A DNA stretch of 64,000 nt from Litomosoides sigmodontis (Eukaryota; Nematoda; Chromadorea; Rhabditida; Onchocercidae). Location: assembly GCA_963070105.1 (NCBI GenBank), contig OY718803.1:1327501-1391500 (forward strand). The letters run 5' to 3'. Under the pieces are notes generated by a model. The model was not told the DNA's origin. It was given only the letters and a program-made list of their open reading frames with translations, and did no database searches. A program made the translations under genes and the position numbers. Shown in pieces: positions 1 to 19,700 of the stretch; positions within the stretch are counted from its first letter, which is position 1, and the number at the start of each line of letters is the position of its first letter.

Positions 1-1149
1 TTAATTATTTCAATGGTACTCGATTACTCATCCATTCACGCTTTGTTCCTTCTATTTCGTGATTTAAACTCTTTTGTTTTTCACTCTTTTTTTTGGGGGG
101 AGGAGGGGGGGGGGCGGTGGGTGGCAATTATTTGAAGTAAAAAAGAAATCCGTGAAGAGAGTTAAAAGATCAAAAATTCCTTGAGGTCGTTTGTTGCTAA
201 ATTTCACTTCCACTATTACATTACATTAATTGAATGCTATTTTGTGAAATTTTAATTTTTAGATGTTACTGGTGATAATAAATCTTTTGCAATCTCATAG
301 CAAATCTTGGTAAATGAATAGACCATTTCCGGTGTTGGGTACGGTACGGTCAGATTGATGTAGTAAGCTTGGTGGTAGACGAGGTGATGGTGCAAAGTGC
401 TACAGACTGATCAAAGTCTCAAAAATATTACAAATATTGAAGTGGTCAATTTGTGAGAGCAACACTTATACGAACTTCTAGGTCACATCGAAATTTAATT
501 ATTAAGTGAATTAGCTAATAAGCTTACATCTCCCATTTTCTCAGTAATTTAAGTAAGTGTAACGAAGCGATTACCAACTTTTTGCGCATCTTTTCTAACT
601 TTTGCATTATCATTTGAGCGTTATCTTTATTTGCCATATTAATCTATCGCAGCAATAATTTAACAAAACAATGAATTCTCATCTGTGCCTCCTCTTTTAT
701 CACATTTAAATGTTATGGTTGAAATTTGAATAAAAATTTCACCTGCACAATTATCATTTTGTATTTTGATGAGCAAAGAGCATTCGCTCACAAGCGATGA
801 AATGAAATAAACTAACAATAGCGCAGATTTATCACTTCGATCGGCGGATGTTATCCAAGTAATTTATGATAATTAGCAGTAAGCGCAAATTTACTAAATG
901 AATATTACTTCCACACAAGGAAGAAAATACTATACAAATAGCAAATGCAAATGACGACAGAAATTTGCTATACAACTAAGCAAATAATAATGTATTTTTC
1001 AACTACAATACGACAGTTAAATGCTTCACAAATGAATGCTGTACATGTAAGCAATAAGGATGTGATGACATACATATGTGCATATATGTGTGTGCGCATG
1101 TGTCTGTGTGTGTCTGTATGTGTGTGTGTGTGTGTGTATGTGTGTGTGT

Positions 1150-1227
<78 letters not shown>

Positions 1228-1958
1228 AAATCAAGCTTAATGGTAACGTTTCATATTGGTTAATTTATTATTTGACAATTTCACGGAGTATTTACGTCGT
1301 CATGGCGACACCAATAAATAATGCCATAGATATAGATATACCATAAGTATACGTATATATGTTACGTATGTGCTCGCGTGCATCTGTGTGTGTGTGTGCG
1401 TGTTGCACGTGTATGTGCGTATTGAACGGTTCAAAAGATTTAGTAAAAATATTCAAAAATATCGGTTGTTTTTCACTTTTTTTTTCAATGAAACTGAAAG
1501 TTTAATTTCTGCTATACCGAATTTTTCTCTTTTCTTTAATGTTATATATTTCTATGATTTTGCTAGTTTACTTATGCATGATAGATGTTCAAGTGTGAAA
1601 AGAGAAAGTGCCAGATGGTTTAAATTTAATAATTTCACATAAAATGAATGAAATAAAATAGCGGTTCCTAGGAAGTTTCCTAGAACACCTGTGAGAAATA
1701 ATTAATAGCTGAGCATGTATTTTATTGTCAATATATTGTCAACTTCCTATCCTACCTAATTTCCTCACCCGATAATTAATTATTAAAAGTATAAGATCGA
1801 AGATCGAAGATCGCGGAAGAAAGAATGAATGTAATTGCTAACGCTGAAAATTTAACTTTCATGCATTATTGATTGTTTGTTTGCTAAATTTTACAAGTAA
1901 AATTTTTTTAGGTTAAAAATAAGAGGATAGCGATTATTGATTTATGTACATAGAATAT
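1..1958. other. Non-coding region upstream of the MAK/ICK kinase gene
   Basis: No coding exon is recognisable here. The stretch holds a G-rich run near 97-122, a long TG microsatellite at 1087-1226, a second short TG tract near 1385-1402, and a small tandem AAGATCG repeat near 1792-1816. A strong splice acceptor (run of T then AG at 1910-1911) lies 47 bases before the kinase start codon. It could be a spliced-leader site or the end of a leader intron. The 5' regulatory region of the kinase is presumably here, but I see no clear TATA box. Confidence 0.6.
1087..1226. repeat. TG/CA microsatellite
   Basis: Almost uninterrupted (TG)n for about 140 bases with a few TATG interruptions in its first half. 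It generates spurious Val/Cys and Thr/His open frames on both strands, which are not genes. Confidence 0.97.
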
Positions 1959-6919
<4,961 letters not shown>

Positions 6920-6981
6920 ATGATCATCATCATATCATAAAGTCATCCACTGGTATTCGACCTATTAAAAAGAACCAGCAA

Positions 6982-6987
6982 AATAAA
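6982..6987 (+). terminator. Polyadenylation signal of the MAK/ICK kinase gene
   Basis: A canonical AATAAA hexamer lies 63 bases after the kinase stop codon at 6917-6919, a normal distance for a nematode 3' UTR. Confidence 0.6.
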
Positions 6988-7746
6988 CTAAGTAGTAAAC
7001 ATGATTGAAATATAATGTATATGTTCCCATGCCAATTTGCCCTAATTGCAAACCCTAAATTATTATTATTATTATTATTAAGAGTGCCTGCGACTGAACA
7101 TGTTCTAATTCTCAAAACAAACAAATCACGTTATGAGCAAGTCGGAAATCACAACTTACTTGTAAAATGAGATGTCAAAAAAGAACATGAAGGAACTGAA
7201 GGATAAGAAAAGAGAGTATATACGACAGCGAAAAGGTATAATTTAAATTGAAAGACATTAAACATTGAATGACGCGAATGTTTCAGGATTAAAAAAAGCA
7301 CATCTGAGAATGATGCATCATTGAGTTTTTTCCACATAAGTAATAAGTAACAGCATCAAATGCACAAATTTGTGTTTCCGAACGGAACGGAATAGTCCAG
7401 TTTTCACAAGGCGAAGTAGACAGCACATAAAAATCTCATTTATACATGTATGCGAAGGTAACTTTGAAAATTAAATAACATAGATGACAATATATCTTCA
7501 TATTCGTACATGCAAATGAAACCGTTGGAAATTGCACGGAAAAAGGCTTTCGCATAAAAAGATTTCTTCCTATCACAAATAGAAAAAGTAAACTTTTCAT
7601 TGCGCACAAACGAGATGATTACAGCTTTCGACCTTCAAATATGTTAAAGGAAAAATGAAACGTTTTGATAGAAAAAAAGTACTGTATTCGGATGATACAT
7701 GGTATCCTAAATTACATACATTCGTGAGAAAAGTGAGGCACTGTTT
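6988..7746. other. Intergenic region between two convergent genes
   Basis: The kinase gene (+) and the PP4 subunit gene (-) point at each other across this stretch, so it should hold both 3' UTR ends. A short TTA repeat lies at 7062-7080. I see no canonical polyadenylation hexamer for the minus-strand gene and no coding exon. Confidence 0.6.
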
Positions 7747-10700
7747 TTAGACTGTTTTCGGAATTGTTCTATGATTGGAAGACATAAGTTGGTCCATGTG
7801 ATATTTAACTGAGAGAATTTCGTTCGTTTCGCGAAGCCGCAGAGCATAACTTTTTGCCTGAAAAAAAATTGGGCTAAAAGTGATATACAGGTTAATTTTT
7901 GTTGCTTCGAAGAGATTTATATAACTTCATAATTCCTCTCCAATTTATTCTCTGATCGCTATTGTTAAATAAATAAAGTGATTGCCGAAAATGCCTTCAA
8001 CATGAATTCTGACATGGTAAAAGATTAAAATGTGAAGGCAAACGCAAAAAAAAGCATCCTAAAAGTTGCGGAGAAGTACTTCTGTAGAAACGCAAAAACT
8101 TACATCAATTGTGTTTTCCGTATCCGGAATTCCAAGTGAAATTCGAGCAGCGCGCCTACAATCCACATCTTTATCGGTAAGCAGCGTTTCGAGACTGTGA
8201 TGTATTATTGATGAATCATATGATCCAGGCAAAGCGTGCCCACCACGAGTTTTCGAGAGAGATCGAACGAATGCTAAGCGTACATTTGCTACAGCTAAAA
8301 ATTTGAATGTGTCATTTTCAGGTCATATTGGAACATTTTTTGCTTGCACTTTTATCTTTAAATTGAGTCTAACCTACATATAACTGAATAAAGAAATCAA
8401 ACATATAATTAGTAACACTTACAATCGCCGGCTAGCCTTATCAAATCATTCAGTAATAGCAATGAGAATTGGTCGTAGTTTAAAACTTCACCTTCCAAAC
8501 TTTTTTCGCAAAATAAAGCAAATCTGAAAACTGTGCTAAAAGATTAGCATGAAACCAAATGTGATAAATCTCTACCAAGGACTTGAACGGTACAAATAAA
8601 AAGGCAAAAGAGAAACAATCAAGAAAGCATATTGATTAGATAATCACGTCTGCCTCCTCCGCCAGTTCATTGACCGAGCAAATCCCTTCACAATGTCACT
8701 GACAAATGAATCGGTGATGGGAACAAATGACATGTCAGTTCTGCAGGAATCGGTGCAATCCGAAGTCCACTCTTCGCTAACAAATTTTCCTAATATTTTT
8801 GCCAACAATACAGTTGCTTCCTTTCGCACATTCGATATTCTATCTGAAATTAGAAAATACCATTTCAATAAATAAGTTGTAATTGTACCTCCTCTCTTAA
8901 CCTCGCTTACTCAATTGGTTGCGAAATTCAAACAAAGAAATAAATCTAAAAATCAACTGTTCCTTTTTCAACTGCTGATTTCTCACTTAAAAAATTGAAA
9001 AGAAGTTACCATTAGCCAACGTTAAAGCTATAGCAGCCAAATATTCGTTAATGTCATGCATAGAAAAGAGATCGCATAGAAGAATACACTGCCTGAAAAG
9101 GAAAATTGGATGTAAAATCACATTTATACAAAAAAACCGACGAATAAATCTACTCAACTAGCACCGTCTTAAGAAAAGAAAATTTCACTAGAGCTATTAG
9201 TGATGGGTCAGCAAAGGAACAGAAACGAATTTACCTGACGTATTCATATCTATACCTCCAATTACGTCCAGTATCAACATCGGAATGCAGAAAATTTGGT
9301 AATACAGATAATAATTTTTGCCTCGTAGCAGGTGTTACCAACTGAAATATGATGAATATTTTTCCGTACAGTGCAAGAATGATATTCAAATAAATGACTA
9401 ATCAAAATGTTACACACAAAGTATAGCAGATTTTTGCTACCCCAGTTAAAGCTCAGTGAATCCTATTTTCTATTTTTAAATCGATAAAAATATATGTGTA
9501 AATATTTCTAGTAATGATAAACCTACTTTAAAAAAATCGTACAAATGATTCAGTAAGCCAAGTTTCACATCTTCTACATCCTCCATGAATCGTTCAAATA
9601 TGGGCACCAAATGGACATCTGCATTTTCCTCTCCAATAATTGCTGCGATTTCATGGATCGACGATGCTACCGTCTGTCGAACACGCCACTAAAACAATTT
9701 AGAAACTAAATTTTCCCCAGTATAGTCAGCACTATCCAACTTGCTTCTGTTACTGTTGCGTGAATAAAAAACCAGAAAATTTGTTTTTTACCGACATCAG
9801 CAAATGAGTAATATTTCCACATTCACAGCAAAAAAGAAGCGGTAATTGAAAAAGCAGCTTATATGTATCAAATATTTACATACACCGTAGTCAAAGTTTT
9901 ATGATGAGATAAGAAACACGTCTTAAATCACACTGCTGTTTCGACTTCAACATATCATTTTGATGAAGCTTTGAGGAAAAGTTACGAGAAATATACCTGC
10001 ATATCTGATGCTAACTGCTTGTAGGTATCCATAATACAATGCCAGTTATTGCGACCCAGGGTAAAAGCAACAGCTGGGAAACTGTGAGCACACTGCCGAT
10101 TTATTTCACTATCTGTATTATCACATGGTGAGACCATATGCACAAAACTGTCAAGCAGAGCTTGCGGTATAACCATCTGAAATTTTATTATGCTCAATTA
10201 ATGCTCCTTTAAATGACCAGTTCGACTCTTAACTAACATCAGAGATAAAAGTGAGAAATATTAATAAGATGATGGTTCAATGTTTCACACCGAGGGAAGT
10301 AAGTATAAGATGAATGTTTTAAAAGTTATAAAGCAATTATCAATTTGCCTAAGAATCTAACCTGGCTTCGAATATTTATAGCTGATGATGTCGACTGTTT
10401 ATCTTCATCATCTCCCATAGAATCAGCTGATAGACATGTCTTAGACAAGACAGTTATAGCTTCACTTATTTCATCAGAAATTCCATCTAACTCATCTAAA
10501 TCGTCCTCCTCCATAATATAACTATCGTATTCCGAATGTTTACCAACTATAGTTTCAGTGTCCTGAAACGTTTGTATTTCAACACGACGTTTATCTTGAA
10601 CATATTATAATATTTAGATATGCTGCTGCCCAAAGACACAGCATAAAAGGTAGGCTGTGACATTCCATGATAGAAATATATATTCCCAGGTATACAATTA

Positions 10701-13700
10701 TACACTTCAATAAGTCACCATCTACTTAACTGTGATTGTTTAATAGAACAGCATGATGCTTGCCTTCTATCACTTCCAGCTAAACACAACGAGTTAATTT
10801 TTCTTTATTATAATTGCTTAAATAAAATTGGGAGACAGTGTCAGGTGCACTGATAGGACAGACTTATAAAGACAATTATCACAGATGGAAATACGGCAAT
10901 TGACAAATTAGTGTAATCGTCATTGTATTGAAAACTTACATTTACTCCCTGTTTTGACACATCGTGAAATAATTCTGAACGTCGCTGAAGAAACTCAGCT
11001 ACCAGCTTCTTTACATCATTTTTATCGTTTTTTACATTATTGCTATTGTAATTGGTAGCTGTACTTTTCCCATATGACCTTAAGTCAATATCAAAAGATT
11101 CCGCTGACCAGTATATTAGAGGGGAATAAGAACTTAAATCGTCGCTATCATCATCCATTTGCGATGGTTCCTGAAACAAAAAAGTTTAAATTTTACCAAA
11201 ACCGTTCGGGTTTTGCTAAAGTGAAGTATTAAATCCAACTTAGACATTCGTTTAAAAATACCATATTCCACTTGGTTTCCAGATATATTTCATGGATTTT
11301 TAAAATACTGGATAACAATATTTCCTATCTGCTCTTTAGTCTTTAGTTATCCTAGTAAAAGTCTCATTACGATAAAATTCTGAGAAAATTTTCCAGAAAT
11401 TTTCGATCTCCTAAAGAAATTTTGCCTCAAAACAAATTTCTATATCGTCGTCATCAGTATCCATTGGACATGGTTCTTCGATGTTATCGTCTTCTTCACC
11501 ATTACTTTCATCAATATCAGCAAGTGTCAATTTTGTTAAGTCAGGATGCGTTGAACATGATGCCGCAACACCATTTCCAACATCCAGATCCATACTAAAT
11601 AATGAAAAACAAGAATGCTGCTACAAAATTGGTTGTCATTTAAACAAATATTGAAGCCAAATGTTTTTACTATCATGAGATGGTGGTTAAAAATATATAA
11701 GCTCATGGAAGTCAGAATCATCACCGATTATATTATATTATAGTCCACCTAAAATATATTTAAAATAAGAGGCTTATCAACGAAACTAATACTTGTACTA
11801 CCTACCCAACTTTTGTAAAGTTATAACTACAATAGACTATGAGACGAAGGAGTTATCTAAGTAGTTGGCATAATCAGCATGCTTGTTTTTAAAAAAATAA
11901 CATAATGGTAATACAGTCAATAATGAAGAAATTAATGACTTACGACTCATAAACAAGCGAATCATTTAAGGCATTACGATCACTCGATACGGCCCATGAA
12001 TCCAACAAACAAGTCAATTCATTCAAAATATAACTGAAATTTTAAAATAATTCCGTGTGCCAGAAAATCCAGCCCATCTCTAACGCCACTTTTATGTGTA
12101 ATAAAATCTCCATATTTTTCAAAACTACATTTTTCACTACTGCATGAAGATGTAATCATGTTCCATTACATATCAGAAAGAAGATGTAATGTGAATAGCT
12201 AACGCACTTATACAACTAAATGAATATAACTTCATGAACAACCTTTGGTCCGGAGGTGATGATGAAGCTGACGACTCTCTTGACTTATCAGTTGCATCCG
12301 ATTCCGGAAACACAACACCTGGAGGCAGTTCACAATATAATTCATTTTCTTCATCGTCTATAACTGCTCCATCACTTCTATTATTATTTTGCGTACTTTT
12401 GCCATTCTCCACTATATCTGCTGAAAAAAGAAAAATTAAATTAATTAACTCAAGCTTACATAAACTCAAAATACAGAAAATTAACAGACAAAGATCACTT
12501 AATTGAAGCACTCGCCAATGGAATGAAATACTGTAGAAGTAAATGTCAGCGATATATTACAAAAACGATTCAGACCAATTCAAAATATGACATCTAAGAA
12601 AACTTCCTAAGAACATAGAAACCAATTTAACAATGAACAAATCTCTTGAGGACTAAAACAATCATACAAACGAGTTGACAGATACCACCTGTGAGTGGAT
12701 AAATGGATTATGGAGCATCACATTCTCACATAAAATTCATAGAAATTTTTTTTGAAAATAACACAACGAACTCACAATTTGCAATGACCAGTCGGCCATC
12801 CCTTATTTCGAGATTCATACGACTTTCGTCCGCAAATGTTGCGATAAAGCGACCAAGCTGTTGGAATGCAACATTTGTTACCTTCAAAAATAAAACGTGA
12901 ACAAACGTGAAACTTACTTCCCGAGCTTTTAGAAGCATACCAACTAAACTAAGCCTTAATAAAATTACTTTTCACCACGGCCGCATTAAAAACTATTCCT
13001 GAGTGCTTACACGCGCACTATGAAAAACAAAAGCTAGGAAACTAATATGTGTAAAAATCATTTGTAATGATCGTATCTTTTTAGTGGTAGTTCATTTAAA
13101 AAAAGAAAAAAATCTTCCATAACAACATTATTGCATTATTTCAATGATCACATTAATCCTTTTAATTTCATTAAATTTTTTAAAGAATTAGAATAGTTTT
13201 GCTCTATTAGTTATTATAAATAAATAAATAATGTAAGCTATTATTTTTTGAAGTCTTATTTTCCAAACGAAAAAAGCAGTAGTTTTTCGAGCTAACAAGT
13301 TTTTTATCGAATTACTTTGTAATCTTTATAACTTTTTTGTTCTTATTTATATTCATAATTTTTGATTCTCATAGTGTTTTTCCTTTTTTTTTTTCGTTTT
13401 CGTGTTATAAATTTTTGCTTTTCACTGTTTAATTTAGTAAACAGGAGGAGTGGGATAGGGTCGAGAGGGATGAAGCACAATTTGAGGAGATGTTTAATTC
13501 CTACGCTAAAACAATGAAAAAATGCAATAATCAGTAGAAAGAACTTTAATAGATTTAATGAGATTTTAAGTACTTTAATAGATTTAATGTTTAATAGTGT
13601 TTAATTTTGAGTACCTTAATAGATTTAATGAGATTTTTTTTAAAAAAAAAAAAAAGGAAATTAGAAAAATTACCCAACGTGAAGTGTCATGAAGTAGCGT

Positions 13701-16700
13701 AATGAAACGTGGAGCAAGCTTGCGTTCTCTTGTTTCCATTGTGCAATTATTTGCAACATCAACGAACACCTCACACGATGACTTACGTACACCCCATGCT
13801 ACATCCACACTTAATGTTAGTAGGAATGGTACCGCAAACTACAAAAAGGTAAACAAAATTAATGGTGGAAATTTTAAAGTTTAAAAAACTCTAACAGATA
13901 GTGGAAGAAAATAAATAAAAAGAGCGAAAACAAAGAAAAAAAAAAGCAACGGCTAAAATAAACAAAATTAAGCAATGATCTATCTCTATGTGAACTTCAA
14001 TTTCTCCCAAAAAATTTTTTCACAAATTTCATTATTCATCTGCATTGTTCTTTCATTTCTCTGTGACCGAAATTAATTTTAAAATATATGAAAAAATTAG
14101 GCACAAATAACTTTGTAGTCGTTTATTAAATTGTTGGAGATGCTTTTTATACTGTACAGTATGTTATGTCTGAGGTTAATTTTGACTGATATATTTGAAT
14201 TAATCATTCCAATGCTGATGGTGTTTCTATGTTCTTTTAATTAATTTATATATTTTCAATGATAGGTTGATATTTGCTAGTACCTGTTCCGTGAAATTCC
14301 TACCGAACATTACTGCTAATTTTCCCAGAATCATTACACATGTCTGAAATTAATAGAATAAGAAATCAAAATTGATTAATTCAACATTTATTCCAGTTTT
14401 AGCAATTTAAGTATTATTTGATGAAAAATAATCGTCTACGTTCAAATTCACATAATTAGCATCCCAATTAAAATATATCAAACCCTGTTATTTGATTGAT
14501 TAAACTGTTTATCAAGTTAATTCAAATTATAAACTCTAATCTTCCGCTTGTCAATTTAAAATAGTAGGTTGTATGTTCTTCAGCTACTACAAGTATTAAT
14601 GAGATTAACAAATGTACATGAACGATTAAGCAAAGATAGCTGCTATTATCATTCAGTACATTGAACTTTTAAACTTTAAATTTATTATTAACTCGCTTTT
14701 CCATACTTGTTTAATTTATTTATTTCTTCGCCAGATATTCTAATTTCATTCACAACCATTTAATCTCTTTCGTATTTTCTCATACTACGCTTCACGCATA
14801 TATTTTTTTGTTTACCAGTTCAGTTTTCAAATTTTCACGTTATGCTATCATTATCATAATATTGACAGTTTTGAGTGATAAGAATTTAAATTTCATGTGA
14901 TATTTCAAGCATGACATTTGGCAAAAATCTCCCATCAACTTTAACTTAACTAAACTAAATTATTAGCATGTCGTATTAGCTAGCAATCAACATACCACAC
15001 CTTATCTGTATCTTCTCAATAAGATCACGAACAAATTCATTTATTATTTAACTGATAATTTATCCTACATTAGTTTAATCATATGAAACATCTACAACTC
15101 TCGTACTCTACCACATCCACAAATCAAGTAAAACAAAAAAACAGCAATACAATTTGATTAGCTTTCGCTACAGTGCTGCCAGTCTCTCAAGCCTATGAAT
15201 TTTTTTTTACTGTTATTGAATGTTCTGAAGAAAATTAATAATTTTTTTGGCCATGCTTCTGAATAAGGAAATTCATTTAGAGTGGCTAAATAAACGTCAT
15301 GGTAATTTCAGCCTCATAATTCTTAGTGAAATTCAAACAACTGCTATGAAATGCGATGCTGTTACGTCTGGAAACTCTTTTAAACGTAACAGGTCAGATA
15401 ACTGACTTAATTCGAAACAAGACCGGAGCCATTATTGATTTGAAATCCACAGTCTACATACTTGGGGCCACTGAAAGCTTACATGATTCTGCAACTTGGA
15501 GGAAACTGGAATTTGCCCGCCAAATTTTGAAATTCTCCCATGTCATATGGTAAAATTTTAATAGGAATGTTAGTTTTAAATTGGACTTTATTTTCCAGTG
15601 TAACTGAACGAAATGTTATCAAAAACACTGATGACTGTACATCTGGTTATATCTCCGGTTCATAACACATCTATACTGACTATCCTAACTGATTTCTAAA
15701 ATCAGTTTACGTGACGTGATATATGCTTGCATAGTAGACGATAAACTTCTTGTCCATTTATTCCACTTCCTTACATTTCTCCTTTTTTATCATTCTTAAG
15801 CATACACTTTCCTTGCGGGAATTTCAGCCAGCAATTTGATTCTTCGAAAAATTTCTTCAGATGATTCACCCTCCTTCGTTAGGATTGATTTTATATCTCT
15901 TCAATCACATCAAATACTCTCTCACCTCAATAATTCAAAAATTCAAACCTTATAAATCAATACTAATGAAAAATCCACTACTCCTACTACTACGGCTACG
16001 TATCAATGCTGCTCGCTCATTCTTTGTCCGTTGATTTCAATCCTAGCAACCGACCTCTGCTCTTCGATATCTCAAAAATCTTTCAAATGTAATGAGAGAT
16101 GACAAAGTGAATTTTGCATTAACAAATGAATGTACTGTATTTTCCTCTCCCTCTCATCATTTGTTGTAGAGTTTTTCTAACATCAAACGACAGTTTCACA
16201 AGACAATGAGAGATCGACAGGGTAACTTTTCATCGCTAAAGCACCCACCTCTCTCCCTCCTATCTCTTTTCCATTCCTCTTTTAGATAATCTTTTTCTGA
16301 TACTCTAAATGAAGGGAGAAAAAGTGATGTTTCACAATGTATATGTGTAATTCGTATCATATGTTTGTGTGTGTATAAAATTCACGTTGGAAAGAAAACC
16401 ATGTGGCGCAAAAGGGAAATGATAACTAAAATAACCTTTGACCGTAACACTAACCCCTCCCCCCATCTACTACACTAATCCCTCGCATCCACTAAAATGA
16501 TGAATCAAAATGAAAACCTCTGGTCTTTTTGGCGCAAGCTCAACTTACGAAATCACCATCCTTCTTCCTCTTCTCCTCTTCTCCCTCCCACACTCATCTT
16601 TCCTCTCCTATCACCACCACTTCATAGTCAGTTCAAGAAATCGATGATCGAATGAATGTTATATCAAAAATTAATACAATTCTACTCTGTGACCTCCTTC

Positions 16701-19700
16701 CTTTCTGGATACCAATTAAGCCTTATCATTGGCCCTCTTATTCCACCCACGCTCAAAAGCCTTCTCACTTTTCAAGTCAATTATTCTCATCAACTAACTT
16801 CTCTCCTACAATTCACACATAAATAACATGAAATTAACGTATGCAGAGGACCAGTACTCATCGAAGAATGGAGTATTCTCAAATTGATATATTGAATTAA
16901 TTCCAGAGGATGCGATCACCCGCTTCATTTCAGTGCATCAAGTCAAGCAGTCGATAGCACTAACCCGTGACAGTCAGTAATGATGCACATGTAACCGTTT
17001 ACACAAATGATTCAATCCTCTTACCTTCATGACAAAAGTTCACTTTTAAACAATCTTATGTTGATGTTCTATGTGCTGCGATTTTTGAGATATTATATGT
17101 CCTAGGCATCATATCGAAATCTAACTTGAAAATAAAACTTGCTAGCATTACTTTCCGAATATGAAATGCTGTATCTTGCAACAGTATGCTATATCTGCCG
17201 ATAAAATTTTCGAAAATCCATCTCTTCGTCAACGCTCCTGGCCATGTGACAATTTTGCATAGAAGCTGAAAATATTATCAGCATTATATCTCTCACTTCA
17301 GTTACACTGTCGTCTATCTTCCCTCCTCCCACCTCTCCTCCGCTTTTCAAGTATATATACTCTCTTTGTTTCCTTTAGGAACTTTTTTTATTCTCAACGG
17401 CTCAGTATACACAAAACAAATTCCAGTGTACGGACAATTTTGAATATAATAAGCAAACCAGAAAACACACAAGCTAATCATAAACATGAATCACAACTTC
17501 ATTTTTGTTAGCATTAACTTTCTTGGCACTTTTATTTATTATATCAGTTCAAATTAATCTAAAAGAAAAACACCAAATGTTGTCAACATTTACATATAGT
17601 ACTTGCAAATGCATCATCACTTCTAAACTTTGGAAGATATAACATGGTCAAAGCAACAGCACATGATAGTGCTCACAGGATTGACATACAATTAAGCTAC
17701 ATTCCAGTGGGTTCTCAAATTAAAATAAATGAGATACATTTCCACTGCATGTCTTACACATTACAACCAAGACATATCTAACAGTCTACAATTTCCGGAT
17801 CATTCAGAATGAGGGAAATTAGTGAAGAATTTAATGGGACTCTGAAAACATGGCTATTTTCTAATATAGCAGAGCAGATCACAAAGTATCCCAAAATTTG
17901 CATGTACTAATGAAACACGAAAGAACGAAGGATGAGAGAACAGTTCCACCCGATGGACAACGTAGCGTATTCGACCTGTCACCGAGGCATAGGGTCATGC
18001 GAGATGCTAAGTCAAGCCTGAAAAGTATCTGATGCTGAGTAAGTGTATGTTACGATGAGACGACAAGCGCACAACACATCAAAGCTGGCTGTGATATGAA
18101 TTTCATTTAGCGACACATCACCGACCACTTTGACGTGTTGGAGGAGTCCTTTTCGACAAATTCTCGAAAAAAAAAACTACTGAAGCGATATGGATGAGGA
18201 TTACCCACAGCGTTCACAGATCAACGACGCGTAAACTCCAACAAAATAAGTATGAAGTATGCCCTATCGTGCACACGAACAATGCAACACTATATGCTAT
18301 AAGCAGTCGCAAATAGCCCCAAGCATCGCCAAAAATATTTCCTACCAGAAGCGGCGGAGCTTTATTCGGTAAGCAAACAAAACTAACAATACTCGTTGTT
18401 CCCTACACAAATTACCTCACATCCTAATCCTCTCACATAAAAAAGGTCCATTCCTAATAACCACCCATCCCAATTAATTATTCAACAAGACTTATCCATT
18501 CAAATTCACTTCCCAACCACTTTTTGGGGAAGTAAAGCTCCAGTTCTAGATCTTCGTAACCTCAAACTACCAAACAAATCAAGCTTCCACCCAGCTTCAA
18601 TATCAACCTGATCAGACAGACGTACACTCGAGCATAATTTCAACTGATATGTGACAAACGTGATGAAGAACTTTCGATTTACCACTAACAAAGCTCGTTC
18701 ACAAATCCCTTCCTAATAAAAGACCTGAAAATTCGGCTACAAACCCGATTTACAAACGATGGCGTACGTTGTTTAAACACTCACAGGAACAAAACATGGG
18801 AAGATGGGAGGGTAAGAACTCCGAGCTCACAATGAAAGAAAAAAAGGGCAACATATCTCGAAAAAAGGCCTTTGTGAGACATCTAATTTGAAGAGAAGAA
18901 AAAGAGAAATAGACAAAATTAAAATAGGAGAGGAAGTAATCGTGAGAAATAGCACCAACTGAAGAAGGAATAATACATTTCAGGGCATAGCAATAATTTC
19001 AAGCACTGGTAGGTTTATAATTATTACGATAAATGGATGGATGATATATACATAAAAACAGTTTCTTACAATATCACTATTGCCTGCCGTATGTCTTATT
19101 CCTACTTTCACACTGAATAAATGAAAGACATCTTCCTTCTCTTCCTCCCACTCCCCTCCTCCACGCCCACGCATCACTACAACACAACCATTGCACTTCT
19201 TTATGCGTAAGGTATTAGAAATCGAAACAACATGGTAGAAAATTCGTCGACACACTGTTCAATACAAACCCTAACTCTCATCCTCGCCCTTATCAGAGTG
19301 AAATGAAGTTGAAGCGGAGTGGCAAAAAAAAAATGAGGAGGAAACGAGGCGCCATTTGCTTCAGGGACACCTGTCGTAGTCGTATTCCTTCCTACCCCAT
19401 AATACTTTTAAAGCAGCTGTGAGATTTGATGGTGCAAAATAGAGAGAGAGGAAAGAACATATCATTCTCCCATGAAGCTTCCTTTCTTCCTTCTTTCCCT
19501 CCTCTCCTTTCCATCTACTCTCCACACTCTCTTTACTACTACTACTACTACTATTACCACTACTGCAACATCTACAACTATCCCCCAACACAGAAACGTA
19601 TTTCCTGCAAAATGACAGCCTTCCCGTTCAACAGCGGTAAATGGAATAATGCCTTTGTCTCCTCCACCTTTATACTTTCCACTCCTCTACAACTGACAAC

